A stretch of DNA of 37,045 nt from Legionella sp. (GTDB lineage Bacteria; Pseudomonadota; Gammaproteobacteria; Legionellales; Legionellaceae): positions 1-37,045 of the forward strand of contig PEQK01000006.1 in the NCBI GenBank assembly GCA_002786165.1. Reading direction: 5' to 3'. This document shows, in pieces, positions 24,832-33,251 of this stretch (its first letter is position 1; each line of letters begins with the position of its first letter). A program made the translations under genes and the position numbers. The notes beneath the pieces were generated by a model. It was not told the origin of the DNA and did not search any database. It worked only from the letters and a program-made list of their open reading frames with translations.

Positions 24832-24873
24832 TCAAAAAAACCTTTTTAAGCGTTGTATCTCTCAAAAAAACCT
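24832..24873. repeat. Two direct 12-bp repeats in the uvrD/TPR gene promoter gap
   Basis: TCAAAAAAACCT occurs at 24832-24843 and 24862-24873, exactly 30 bp apart (about three helical turns) and 40 bp before the TPR gene. Phased A-tracts could bend DNA or bind a dimeric regulator. The sequence is A-rich, so chance is possible. Confidence 0.35.
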
Positions 24874-24913
24874 GGCACACTAATGTCACAACTCATTTTT
24901 GAACGTGTTGAAT

Positions 24914-25510
24914 ATGGATTTTCAAAACGATCTTGAATATCAGCGGCTTCAAGCTGCCATTGAGGCATCGGCTGCTGATTTAGAAAATTGTTCTAATGTG
25001 GACTATGTACCTCAAAAACGCAGATTACACATGTGGGCTCTAGCTGATATGGGCGATTTTTTTTATAAAAAAGGCCTATATTCTGACGCATTACCGTACT
25101 ACACCCTTGCCAAGAAATTTGATTGCGACGAAACTTCCGTCTTGAATCAAATGGGCATCTGTTTGATGCACCTTGTAAAAATTGAACGTGCTTTATACTA
25201 TTTTGAGCAAATGTGTCAAAGAACCGATGCACCCTCTGATAAAGCCTTAGCATGGTATAATATCTCAGTGTGCTATCGCAGTCATACATCGAAGCCTATG
25301 TTACATGAAGCTATTCTTGCTATGAAAAAGAGTGTAAAACATTTAGACAATGAAGAAGGGAAAGCAATATTAGAGCAATTGAAACAACTGCATTCTACTC
25401 AACATTATCTGCATGCTCGTGGCACATTATTTTCTAGCCAAAAGAGAGCACCGAACGAAGAACAAAACGTATTACATAAACACCGAAGCCCATCAATGGC
25501 GATGGAGTAA
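24914..25510 (+). CDS. Small tetratricopeptide-repeat protein
   Basis: No named family is recognised. A TPR-like helical array covers about residues 40-150. Repeats can be read at MGDFFYKKGLYSDALPYYTLAKKF, at LNQMGICLMHLVKIERALYYFEQM, and at the following WYNISVCYRS segment, the last with weaker consensus. The C-terminal 40 residues are polar and probably disordered. There is no signal peptide. The size (about 198 residues) and the TPR fold resemble small adaptor or secretion-chaperone proteins, but no secretion genes are nearby. ATG 24914 is chosen over a TTG at 24899; neither has a strong ribosome-binding site. It is followed by a perfect palindrome and then hemC. Confidence 0.75.
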   Translation: MDFQNDLEYQRLQAAIEASAADLENCSNVDYVPQKRRLHMWALADMGDFFYKKGLYSDALPYYTLAKKFDCDETSVLNQMGICLMHLVKIERALYYFEQMCQRTDAPSDKALAWYNISVCYRSHTSKPMLHEAILAMKKSVKHLDNEEGKAILEQLKQLHSTQHYLHARGTLFSSQKRAPNEEQNVLHKHRSPSMAME

Positions 25511-25536
25511 CGATGGCCAGAGCTGGAGGTTAGATC

Positions 25537-25574
25537 TTAGTCGCCTTGATGCAGCGCTGCATCAAGGCGACTAA
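25537..25574. repeat. Perfect 38-bp palindrome before hemC
   Basis: TTAGTCGCCTTGATGCAGC (25537-25555) is followed at once by its exact reverse complement (25556-25574), with no spacer. No T-tract follows on either strand, so termination by this element alone is doubtful. It lies 27 bp after the TPR gene and 57 bp before the hemC start. Confidence 0.85.
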
Positions 25575-25630
25575 CTGCCAAAAAACATTTTATGATATCA
25601 TCATGCTATTCTTTTTCATGTATGATTTTC

Positions 25631-26554
25631 ATGCCGACTTCAAAATTACGTATCGCAACACGGCAAAGTCCTCTTGCGATGTGGCAAGCACAATACATCG
25701 CACAACAACTAGCCATGACCTGGCCTCAGCTTGATATTGAATTAATCCCTATGGTGACCTCAGGTGATCGTTTCCTTAAAAATATAAACGTTCCCAAAGG
25801 GGGTAAAGGTTTATTTGTAAAAGAATTAGAAGATGCGCTGTTGCACAACCGCGCAGACATCGCGGTGCATTCCATGAAAGATGTGCCCGCGCATTTTCCA
25901 CCGAACTTAGGTATCATGGCCATCTCTGAACGAGAAAATCCATTCGATGCGCTCGTCAGTGAGCATTATGAATCCATACACGCCTTGCCCCTGCATGCTA
26001 AAATCGGCACATCGAGCTTACGCAGACAATCACAATTATTAGCTATACGCCCTGATCTTCGCGTTGAAACATTACGAGGCAATATCCAAACTCGAATTGA
26101 AAAACTCTCTTCAATGCCGTTTGATGCCATTCTTCTTGCTGCAGCAGGACTCATTCGCATGGATCTCCAACAGCAGATCAAACAAATTATTCCGGCAACC
26201 CTCATGTTACCAGCCTGCGGCCAAGGAGCATTGGGTATTGAGTGTCGCTTAGACGACCAAGCAACCCATACGTTGATCAGCCCATTAAATCATCCACTGA
26301 CAGCGCTTTGTGTCACCACAGAACGTCAAGTAAATGCAGTATTGGGTGGCAATTGTCATGCGCCTGTTGCTGTATATTGCCAAGAACATGAACCAAACGC
26401 CTTACAGATTCAAGCCAAAGTATTATCTGCCGATGGCCAAAAGGTACTCTCGGCATCCAACTCAGGTTCTATGAACACAGCACCTCAAATGGCTGACCAG
26501 TGTGCGCAACAACTTTTAGACCAAGGAGCACGACAATTACTCGATTGCATTTAA
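25631..26554 (+). CDS. hemC: HemC, porphobilinogen deaminase
   Basis: This enzyme joins four porphobilinogen molecules into hydroxymethylbilane in cytosolic haem synthesis. Landmarks are KLRIATRQSPLAMWQA at the N-terminus, HSMKDVP with the conserved catalytic-region Asp, GTSSLRRQSQL and LRGNIQTR for substrate carboxylates, GQGALGIE, and the dipyrromethane-cofactor Cys in LGGNCHAPV. The family start pattern places the initiator at ATG 25631, giving 307 residues, although the frame is open to 25592. No clear ribosome-binding site is visible. It is the first gene of hemC-hemD-hemX-hemY, which overlap or nearly overlap throughout. Confidence 0.97.
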   Translation: MPTSKLRIATRQSPLAMWQAQYIAQQLAMTWPQLDIELIPMVTSGDRFLKNINVPKGGKGLFVKELEDALLHNRADIAVHSMKDVPAHFPPNLGIMAISERENPFDALVSEHYESIHALPLHAKIGTSSLRRQSQLLAIRPDLRVETLRGNIQTRIEKLSSMPFDAILLAAAGLIRMDLQQQIKQIIPATLMLPACGQGALGIECRLDDQATHTLISPLNHPLTALCVTTERQVNAVLGGNCHAPVAVYCQEHEPNALQIQAKVLSADGQKVLSASNSGSMNTAPQMADQCAQQLLDQGARQLLDCI

Positions 26555-27312
26555 ATGGGCTACGAATTCTCAATACCCGCCCCAAACATCAAGCTGCTTT
26601 TTTAAGCACTAAGATTCATGAGGCAGGGGGGATATCTATTGAATTACCCACTTTGAACATCGACCCCCTATCGCTAGATTGGATGACTCATATGCCCCCG
26701 TTGTCTTCAATCCAAAAAGCTATTTTTGTGAGTGCCAATGCGGTAGAGTATTTTTTTCAAGGCCTAAAAGCACTTCGGTTAACCTGGCCAAATACCATTG
26801 AGCCCTTGGCTATTGGTCAGGCAACTGCCCAAGCCCTGGCACAGCACCAAATCACAGTGTCTGAGCTTCCTACAATGGCGGACAGCGAGCATTTTTTGAA
26901 GTTAGACGCCTTACAACATATCCAGCAATCCTCTATATTATTAGTTTCAGGCGAAAACAGCCGCCCCCTCATTGCATCTCATTTACAAAAAAAAGGTGCT
27001 ATTTTGCACACTGCGACAGTGTATCGTCGTAGCTTACCTGAAAAAAATCTCTCTTTTACGCATGCATTATGGCAAGATGACGCTGTGGATATTATACTGA
27101 TGTTAAGTCATGGAGCGATTGATAATTTATTTGTCTTATTTGAGGAAGCAGCAAGACCCTGGATTCAATCCAAACCTTGCATTGTGATAAGTCCTCGTTT
27201 GGCAGATCTGGCGCATCATTATGACATGCAAACTGTTATTTTATCTCCTTATGAAAACCTTTTAACCACATTGGCGGAACTGACACATGGACAAGGACGA
27301 CGTGCCATCTGA
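26545..27312 (+). CDS. hemD: HemD, uroporphyrinogen-III synthase
   Basis: HemD closes hydroxymethylbilane while inverting ring D. Low sequence conservation is normal for this family. Visible landmarks are GLRILNTRPKHQAAFLSTKI at the N-terminus, IFVSANAVEYFF, SSILLVSGENSRPLIASHL, and YRRSLPE in the linker. No ATG fits the N-terminus. TTG 26545 gives a family-like start (LHLNGLRILNTRP) and a 10-bp overlap with hemC, while GTG 26500 would add 15 unlikely residues. About 255 residues, normal for HemD. The 3' end overlaps hemX. Confidence 0.9.
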   Translation: MHLNGLRILNTRPKHQAAFLSTKIHEAGGISIELPTLNIDPLSLDWMTHMPPLSSIQKAIFVSANAVEYFFQGLKALRLTWPNTIEPLAIGQATAQALAQHQITVSELPTMADSEHFLKLDALQHIQQSSILLVSGENSRPLIASHLQKKGAILHTATVYRRSLPEKNLSFTHALWQDDAVDIILMLSHGAIDNLFVLFEEAARPWIQSKPCIVISPRLADLAHHYDMQTVILSPYENLLTTLAELTHGQGRRAI

Positions 27313-28309
27313 TTCAAAGAAAGAAACAACTTCTACCCCTAAAGCACACACTGTATTGTGGGGCACGCTGAGCCTGTCTTTGCTTGCTATTATGCTGAGT
27401 ATCTACGCAGTGGTGGCCCATCAACGTACGGTTCTCCCTCTGCAAGATCTCAATCAGAAAAATCTTGTGCAGCAACAAAGAGATGACATACAACATTTAA
27501 ATAATAAAATTAATGAGATGGCTCGCGCTACGCAAAGCTTATCTCAGAAAATGGATGCAAACGAACAGACCATTAAAACACTTCTGAAAAACGCTTCTCA
27601 ACCAACTCATGACCAAGATTGGCAAATTAAAACGGTACGATACTACCTTGGATTAGCACAAATCAATTCAGAATGGACTCAAAACATCTCAGCAACCATA
27701 GCTTTATTAAAGCACGCAGATAGCCTACTAGCTCAAATTCCGAATGTCACACTGCTTAAAACACGTCAAGCCATTGCTCAGGATATACAAGCACTTGAAC
27801 AACGTCCTGTTATTGATGTGAACAGCTTACTCAATAAAATAAAAATCATTCAAAAACAAATAGATACTTTAAATGAAGTCCCCGCTGACACACTGATAAA
27901 CAAATCTCAGACACCCTCACCTATAGCGTCTACTTGGCGAGAGCAATTACAAAAAAATCTTCAACAACTACGTGGTTTGGTAGCTATTCATCATCAAGAT
28001 GATGCGTTTCAACTGCAATTTGGTCCTCAGTATGTTATTTTTTTACGTGAACAGATTCGCTTAGAGCTACAACAAGCTAAAATGGGTCTCATGACCCATC
28101 AGCAAATGATGTATGATGCCTCATTAGAATCAGCACTCAATGTGATATGTAAGGGTTTTGATAGAAATGCACCTAAAACCCAAGCCATTATTCATGCCAT
28201 ACAATCCTTACAAAAAATCGACATCGTTCAAAATAAAATTGTCTTAAGCGATTATATGCACTTATTAGATCATGAAACTGCTATATCACAAGATGAGACA
28301 CCATCATGA
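27287..28309 (+). CDS. hemX: HemX-type membrane protein of the haem operon
   Basis: A 340-residue inner-membrane protein of the HemX family that accompanies hemD. A short cytosolic N-terminus leads to one transmembrane helix (about residues 23-45, TVLWGTLSLSLLAIMLSIYAV). A coiled coil rich in Gln/Asn/Lys follows (about 50-100), and then a helical periplasmic domain with the family segment WQIKTVRYYLGLAQI. The biochemical role is not settled; despite older labels it lacks methyltransferase motifs. The start overlaps hemD by 26 bp and the end overlaps hemY by 4 bp, which points to coupled translation. Confidence 0.88.
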   Translation: MDKDDVPSDSKKETTSTPKAHTVLWGTLSLSLLAIMLSIYAVVAHQRTVLPLQDLNQKNLVQQQRDDIQHLNNKINEMARATQSLSQKMDANEQTIKTLLKNASQPTHDQDWQIKTVRYYLGLAQINSEWTQNISATIALLKHADSLLAQIPNVTLLKTRQAIAQDIQALEQRPVIDVNSLLNKIKIIQKQIDTLNEVPADTLINKSQTPSPIASTWREQLQKNLQQLRGLVAIHHQDDAFQLQFGPQYVIFLREQIRLELQQAKMGLMTHQQMMYDASLESALNVICKGFDRNAPKTQAIIHAIQSLQKIDIVQNKIVLSDYMHLLDHETAISQDETPS

Positions 28310-29520
28310 TACGAATCATTGTTATTTTTGCTGTATTGTTGGCATCCGTATATTTGGGTCTTTGGTTACAACATGAGCCAGGGTATGTTGTGGTCATGAT
28401 CCATCATTGGACCATTGAAGCTACTTTTTGGGTAGCTCTGATAGCTCTCATTTGCTTCATAGTATTGACGAATCTCGTACTATCAACGCTAAAATACATC
28501 AGTGCCCTACCCCATGCTTGGCAACAGTGGCGCGCCCAAAGACGTTTGAATAAGGCACAAACCAAAACCAAACGAGGTTTGATTGAATTCAGTGAAGGGC
28601 ATTGGAAAACCGCAAAAAAACATTTGATTTCGGCTGCAGCTGATACTGATTTGCCATTGATCAACTACCTAACAGCTGCCAGAGCTGCAGAAGAATTGGG
28701 TGAACCCGCATTGCGCGATCACTATTTACATCAAGCACAAGCGGCAGAACCTGATGCTTCTATTGCCATTGAGCTTACGCAAGCAACGCTACAATTGGAT
28801 CATCATCAATGGGCAGAGGCTGCTATTACATTACAGAATGTACAAGCGCTCAGTCCAGATCATCCGTATGCATTAAAACTTTTGCTCCGCTTATACCAAG
28901 CCACCCAAAATTGGTCAGAGTTAATTCATATTTTGCCAAAACTTACATCCCATTCTATCATTGCAGAACACTCGTTAAGAGAGATCGCGCAAAACGCTTA
29001 TGTACAAGCATTGCAGATCTATGTGCAGCAACACAATGATGATGAGGTCGACCTTTTAATATCACATTTACCCAAAGAATTACGCCATAATCCAGAGATT
29101 ACCGCCACATATTCTCGTTATTTATTAAGTAAACACCAAGACGAAGCCGCCGAAAGCAGGTTAAGAGACAGTTTACAACATCAGTTAAATAACCAATTAC
29201 TAGACTGTTATGGCCAGGTCCATATCACTAAAGCACGTATTCCTTTCATTGAGTCTCTGCTTAAAAAAAACCCGAATTTTGCTCCATTGCATACTTGTCT
29301 CGGACAACTATTTGCAGCACAGCAACTTTGGGGTGCAGCCAAGACCCATCTCACGCAAAGCATTCACATCCAACCCTCTTTTGAAGCTTATTATGAATTG
29401 GGCAAGCTATCTGAAGCGTTGGATGATCAAAACGCGGCATGTCACTCTTATCGTCAGGCTAGTGAGTGCATTAAGAAACAAAATCTGGGTGTACAGCATG
29501 GCTGTTTCACTACGAGATGA
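28306..29520 (+). CDS. hemY: HemY, haem-operon TPR membrane protein
   Basis: A 404-residue protein with two N-terminal membrane helices (about 3-20 and 40-65), then the HemY_N region (RRLNKAQTKTKRGLIEFSEGHWKTA) and TPR repeats to the C-terminus (for example APLHTCLGQLFAAQQLWGAAKTHL). It is the gamma-proteobacterial HemY of the hemCDXY cluster, unrelated to the Bacillus oxidase of the same name. It is proposed to organise late haem enzymes at the membrane. The ATGA overlap with hemX shows coupling. The C-terminal 15 residues look unstructured. Confidence 0.92.
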   Translation: MIRIIVIFAVLLASVYLGLWLQHEPGYVVVMIHHWTIEATFWVALIALICFIVLTNLVLSTLKYISALPHAWQQWRAQRRLNKAQTKTKRGLIEFSEGHWKTAKKHLISAAADTDLPLINYLTAARAAEELGEPALRDHYLHQAQAAEPDASIAIELTQATLQLDHHQWAEAAITLQNVQALSPDHPYALKLLLRLYQATQNWSELIHILPKLTSHSIIAEHSLREIAQNAYVQALQIYVQQHNDDEVDLLISHLPKELRHNPEITATYSRYLLSKHQDEAAESRLRDSLQHQLNNQLLDCYGQVHITKARIPFIESLLKKNPNFAPLHTCLGQLFAAQQLWGAAKTHLTQSIHIQPSFEAYYELGKLSEALDDQNAACHSYRQASECIKKQNLGVQHGCFTTR

Positions 29521-29528
29521 TACTTAAG

Positions 29529-29549
29529 TACCGCGGCTTGTCCGCGGTA
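29529..29549. terminator. GC-rich hairpin ending hemCDXY; REP-like
   Basis: TACCGCGG (29529-29536), loop CTTGT, CCGCGGTA (29542-29549): eight perfect pairs immediately after hemY. The bases after it are ATCTCATTAC, so the U-tract is poor. The same stem pattern recurs at 37016-37040, so it may be a repeated element that also protects or ends transcripts. Confidence 0.6.
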
Positions 29550-29601
29550 TCTCATTACAGTTTAAGCAAAATCACAAAATCTGCACCAATGCCCATCTGC
29601 T

Positions 29602-30261
29602 TCAACTCGCAGGCTCGTCCTCTGAACCATAATAATTGACACCAATCTTAATCCGTTCACGATCATTGCTTTTGCGCCACGCATTCGTATCCCTTAAGGA
29701 ATAAACACACCCGCAATATTCTTGTTGATAAAAGTTTTCACGTTTGGCAATCTCATACATACGTGCAGCGCCACCTTGTTTGCGCCAATTGTAAGTCCAA
29801 TATACCAAATTTGGATAACGCGCAGCAGCTCGAACACCAGAATCATTGATTTGATTCATATCTTTCCACCGTGAAATACCCAATGAACTGCAAATCACAG
29901 GAAAGCCATGTTCGTGCGCGTACAGTGCAGTACGTTCAAATCGCATATCAAAACACATCGTGCATCGTTTACCGCGCTCAGGTTCATACTCTAATCCTTT
30001 GGCGCGCGCAAACCAGTTGTCTTTGTCATAATCTACGTCAATAAAAGGAATATTATGCTTGTCGGCGAATACAATATTTTCTTGTTTTCTAATTTCGTAT
30101 TCCTGGACGGGATGAATATTAGGATTATAAAAAAAGATAGAAAAATCAATATTTGAAGCCACTAATGCTTCCATCACCTCACCTGAACAAGGTGCGCAAC
30201 AAGAATGTAATAATAATTTATTGGCCCCATCCGGTAAAACCAATGACTCACGTTCAAGCAT
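29602..30261 (-). CDS. queH: QueH, epoxyqueuosine reductase (DUF208 family)
   Basis: QueH reduces epoxyqueuosine to queuosine in the wobble base of tRNA and is the non-cobalamin alternative to QueG. The cysteine pairs for the Fe-S and metal site are visible as [11 protein letters not shown] near the N-terminus, [11 protein letters not shown] in the middle, and [11 protein letters not shown] near the C-terminus. Other landmarks are FFYNPNIHP and [15 protein letters not shown]. The frame is open to 30324, but ATG 30261 is the start. AAGGA lies five bases before it, the family N-terminus fits, and it overlaps the orn stop by 8 bp. This gives about 219 residues. It is the last gene of cca-orn-queH. 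Confidence 0.94.
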   Translation of the reverse strand: MLERESLVLPDGANKLLLHSCCAPCSGEVMEALVASNIDFSIFFYNPNIHPVQEYEIRKQENIVFADKHNIPFIDVDYDKDNWFARAKGLEYEPERGKRCTMCFDMRFERTALYAHEHGFPVICSSLGISRWKDMNQINDSGVRAAARYPNLVYWTYNWRKQGGAARMYEIAKRENFYQQEYCGCVYSLRDTNAWRKSNDRERIKIGVNYYGSEDEPAS

Positions 30262-30805
30262 GATGATCCTTGATAAAATGTTGTCGATAGTAACGTAATT
30301 CTGCAATAGAATCTTTGATATCATCCAAAGCCAAATGCTTGGATTGTTTTTGAATACCTGATGCCAGTTGTGGCTGCCAACGCATCATCAGCTCTTTTAA
30401 TGTACTCACATCCAACTGACGATAATGAAAAAAATCAGACAAATTAGGCATGTATTCGCATAAAAAACGCTTATCTTGGCAGACGCTATTTCCACAAATA
30501 GGTGATTTACCCGCATCAAGCCATTGACTCAAAAAATGGATGGTTTGCTGCTCTGCTGTAGCTTCATCAATGATGCTGGCTTTGACTCGCTCTACCAATC
30601 CTGATTGGTTGTGCTGTCTGGTATTCCAAGCATCCATCCCATTTAACCGCTCATCGGATTGATGAATAGCGAATACCGGACCTTCCGCTAAAATCGTTAA
30701 ATTAGAATCCGTCACTACTGTTGCCAATTCAATAATGCGATCTTTTTTGGGATCGAGGCCCGTCATTTCCAAATCGATCCAAATCAAGTTTTGATTAGAT
30801 TTCAT
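30254..30805 (-). CDS. orn: Orn, oligoribonuclease
   Basis: A DEDDh 3'-5' exonuclease that degrades two-to-five-base RNAs, mainly dinucleotides such as pGpG from c-di-GMP turnover. Landmarks are [14 protein letters not shown] (first D and E), a central [13 protein letters not shown], and the last conserved Asp in [11 protein letters not shown]. The 183-residue length is standard. It starts directly at the cca stop (TGAATG) and ends inside the queH start, so the three genes form one translationally coupled unit. Orn is essential in many gamma-proteobacteria. Confidence 0.98.
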   Translation of the reverse strand: MKSNQNLIWIDLEMTGLDPKKDRIIELATVVTDSNLTILAEGPVFAIHQSDERLNGMDAWNTRQHNQSGLVERVKASIIDEATAEQQTIHFLSQWLDAGKSPICGNSVCQDKRFLCEYMPNLSDFFHYRQLDVSTLKELMMRWQPQLASGIQKQSKHLALDDIKDSIAELRYYRQHFIKDHHA

Positions 30806-32041
30806 TCAATTCCCATGTTGTATGTTCGTCACACACGCAACGCGTGCGGCATGTAAGGCTTCTTTGATCGCAACACCCACTAAACCCTGGTCTATCCAAG
30901 TTTTTGCGTGTAATTTACGACATTCAGCCAACATTATACGCCAGACTTGCGCCGGTGGATAATCCAAAGAGATTTTTTTTGTTGTAGAAATACCACGTCC
31001 ACGATAATCTGCTTCACATACCAAAAGCATGTGTTCAAAGTCATTAGGATCACGAAAAGCATGCGTGCGATCGAAGATGTCTACTATTTTCTCTGCCGAC
31101 AACTCGACCACACGATGAATATGTAAGTGCCATTGAGCCACCATCAACGCCAAAGCCTGATACCGTTTTGGTACAGCAAGTCGTTGACATAATTGCTCAA
31201 TAATCGGCAAACCTAATTCATCATGGTTTTTTTGCGCGGGCCAATGTTTTATAGGCGTAGCTGCTTTACCCAGATCATGCAACACTGTGGCAAACCTTAA
31301 GATAGGATCAGAAGACAGCTGAGTTACCATGTCTAGGGCCATTAAAGTATGGATGCCAGTATCTATTTCAGGATGATGAGTGACTCTACTAGGCACACCG
31401 AACAGCGCATCGATTTCAGGTAAGATAGCTTTTAAAGCACCACACGCTCGGAGCGTCTTGATAAATGCCGATGGATTTTTTTCAAGCAAACTTTTCTGCC
31501 ATTCTTGCCAGACGCGCTCTGGTACCAAATGCGCTAATTCTCCATCTCGCACCATACGCTGCATGAACACACGGGTCTCCGCTGCAACTTCAAACCCCAA
31601 ATATTCAAAACGCGCCATAAACCGTGCAATTCGGAGCACACGTACAGGATCTTCTACAAATGCTTCTGATACATGTTGCAAACGTCTTGCGTCTAAATCT
31701 TTTTTTCCATTGTAAGGATCAATCAATCGCCCATCACTGTCCATCGCCATCGCATTGATGGTCAAATCCCGCCGTGCTAAATCCTCTTCTAAAGTCACGT
31801 AACTATTTGCATCACATTCAAACCCATAATAACCAGAACCACGCTTTTTTTCTTTACGCGCCAAAGCATATTCTTCACGCGTTTTTGGATGTAAAAAAAC
31901 CGGGAAATCTCGTCCTACTTGCTGATATCCTAGCTTTAGTAATGCTTGAGGCTCCGCCCCAACCACAACCCAATCTCGTTCTTTTATGGGTAACCCGAGC
32001 AATTGATCGCGAACAGCACCACCTACAAGATATATTTTCAT
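30806..32041 (-). CDS. cca: Cca, multifunctional CCA-adding enzyme
   Basis: It adds or repairs the 3' CCA of tRNA. The class II nucleotidyltransferase head has LVGGAVRDQLLG and the catalytic ERDWVVV. RRDLTINAMAMD and EDPVRVLRIARFMARF follow for nucleotide selection. The gamma-proteobacterial HD phosphohydrolase extension is present (THHPEIDTGIHTLMALDMV and VLHDLGKA), so this is the multifunctional form of about 411 residues. GAGG stands five bases before the ATG. It heads cca-orn-queH and is divergent from rsgA with only 41 bp between the starts, which must share a compact promoter region. Confidence 0.98.
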   Translation of the reverse strand: MKIYLVGGAVRDQLLGLPIKERDWVVVGAEPQALLKLGYQQVGRDFPVFLHPKTREEYALARKEKKRGSGYYGFECDANSYVTLEEDLARRDLTINAMAMDSDGRLIDPYNGKKDLDARRLQHVSEAFVEDPVRVLRIARFMARFEYLGFEVAAETRVFMQRMVRDGELAHLVPERVWQEWQKSLLEKNPSAFIKTLRACGALKAILPEIDALFGVPSRVTHHPEIDTGIHTLMALDMVTQLSSDPILRFATVLHDLGKAATPIKHWPAQKNHDELGLPIIEQLCQRLAVPKRYQALALMVAQWHLHIHRVVELSAEKIVDIFDRTHAFRDPNDFEHMLLVCEADYRGRGISTTKKISLDYPPAQVWRIMLAECRKLHAKTWIDQGLVGVAIKEALHAARVACVTNIQHGN

Positions 32042-32082
32042 GTTATCCTCTTTGTAATCTTCTTATTATATCTGATCTATCT

Positions 32083-33060
32083 ATGAGTAAAAGACGCATC
32101 AACAAGCAACAATCATCACGCATTGCGAAACAACACCAGCACTATCGTCATTCACATGAAAACAATGCAGACAAAACATTGTGTGAAGGCTTGGTGATCA
32201 AACGATACAGTCGCCACGCTCATATTGAAGATGCGGAGGGTCAAGCGATTCATTGTGCTATTCGGCCTAATCTGGATTCTCTCGTCGCAGGTGATCGCGT
32301 GATCTGGCAACTGGAAGGCCCAGGTCAAGGCATTGTTCTGAGTGTGTATCCACGCCAAACCGTTTTGGGCAGGCCAGATGCTCACGGTCATGTCAAAGCC
32401 ATCGCAGCAAACATCAGTCAAATGATGATCGTCATCGCACCCGCGCCTCCTATTTCTTGGTTGCTTTTAGATAGTTACTTGGTCATGGCTGAATACCTAA
32501 ATATACAGCCGTTCATTATTCTGAATAAAACCGATTTAGACACCGGCGGGGACAATCGTCAATTTCTTTTGCAACATTATGAACCATTGGGCTATCCATT
32601 ACTGTTTACCCATATCAAATCGCAAGAACTCAATACACTTCAAAAATCTCTACGAAATCAAATTTCTGTGTTTGTCGGCCAGTCTGGTGTTGGAAAATCG
32701 TCTTTGATTCGCTATCTACTACCCCATGAAGCATCACGGATTCAAACAGGTGAAATCTCAGCCCAAAGTCAATTGGGGTGTCATACGACAAGCAATTCCC
32801 ATTTGTATCACTTACCCAGTGGAGGAGATTTGATTGACTCACCAGGCGTGCGAGAATTTTCTCTATGGTCTATGCCTCAGGCAACGATTGCTGCAGGCTT
32901 TCGTGAATTTAAACCTTATGTCGCCCATTGTAAATTTCGTAATTGTTCTCACTTTAATACCCCAAATTGTGCCGTCATTCAGGCCGTAAAAACCCACCAA
33001 ATTTCGCTGAAACGTTATGAAAATTATGTTAAAATGATAAACAATACTAATTTGGGATAA
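32083..33060 (+). CDS. rsgA: RsgA, ribosome small-subunit-dependent GTPase
   Basis: A circularly permuted GTPase for late 30S maturation. An OB-fold (about residues 35-100, LVAGDRVIWQL) precedes the G domain in permuted order: NKTD, then FVGQSGVGKSSLI (P loop), then LIDSPGVREF. A C-terminal zinc site reads CKFRNCSHFNTPNCAV. The frame is open far upstream into cca on the opposite strand. ATG 32083 gives the usual basic N-terminus (MSKRRINKQQSSRI) and 325 residues. No clear Shine-Dalgarno is seen. Confidence 0.97.
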   Translation: MSKRRINKQQSSRIAKQHQHYRHSHENNADKTLCEGLVIKRYSRHAHIEDAEGQAIHCAIRPNLDSLVAGDRVIWQLEGPGQGIVLSVYPRQTVLGRPDAHGHVKAIAANISQMMIVIAPAPPISWLLLDSYLVMAEYLNIQPFIILNKTDLDTGGDNRQFLLQHYEPLGYPLLFTHIKSQELNTLQKSLRNQISVFVGQSGVGKSSLIRYLLPHEASRIQTGEISAQSQLGCHTTSNSHLYHLPSGGDLIDSPGVREFSLWSMPQATIAAGFREFKPYVAHCKFRNCSHFNTPNCAVIQAVKTHQISLKRYENYVKMINNTNLG

Positions 33061-33085
33061 ATTGCTTGATTTAAGCATCATGAAT

Positions 33086-33121
33086 TTTTAAATGATCCAT
33101 ACACCCTATGATCATTTAAAA
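33086..33121. promoter_or_regulatory. Perfect 12-bp inverted repeat between rsgA and the BenE-type gene
   Basis: TTTTAAATGATC (33086-33097), 12-base spacer, GATCATTTAAAA (33110-33121). It could be a weak rsgA terminator, but no U-tract follows. It could equally be an operator for the transporter 130 bp downstream. The rest of the 191-bp gap shows no gene. Confidence 0.55.
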
Positions 33122-33251
33122 TAAATCCATTGTAGAGCAACCCATAACGATATGTCCTATACCTTGCATATAAACACGGATTGAGCTGCAGCGCTTGTGC
33201 AGGCAAGATATATAAAAACTTACTATAACACGGCTTATCCAGGAGAATCTT

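Noticed and set aside
24764-24900. LexA operator upstream of uvrD
   Set aside because: Only a CTGT half-site is present; the ACAG half at the right spacing is missing.
31774-32082. Long N-terminal extension of rsgA
   Set aside because: It lies wholly opposite the start of cca, and the family N-terminus fits ATG 32083.
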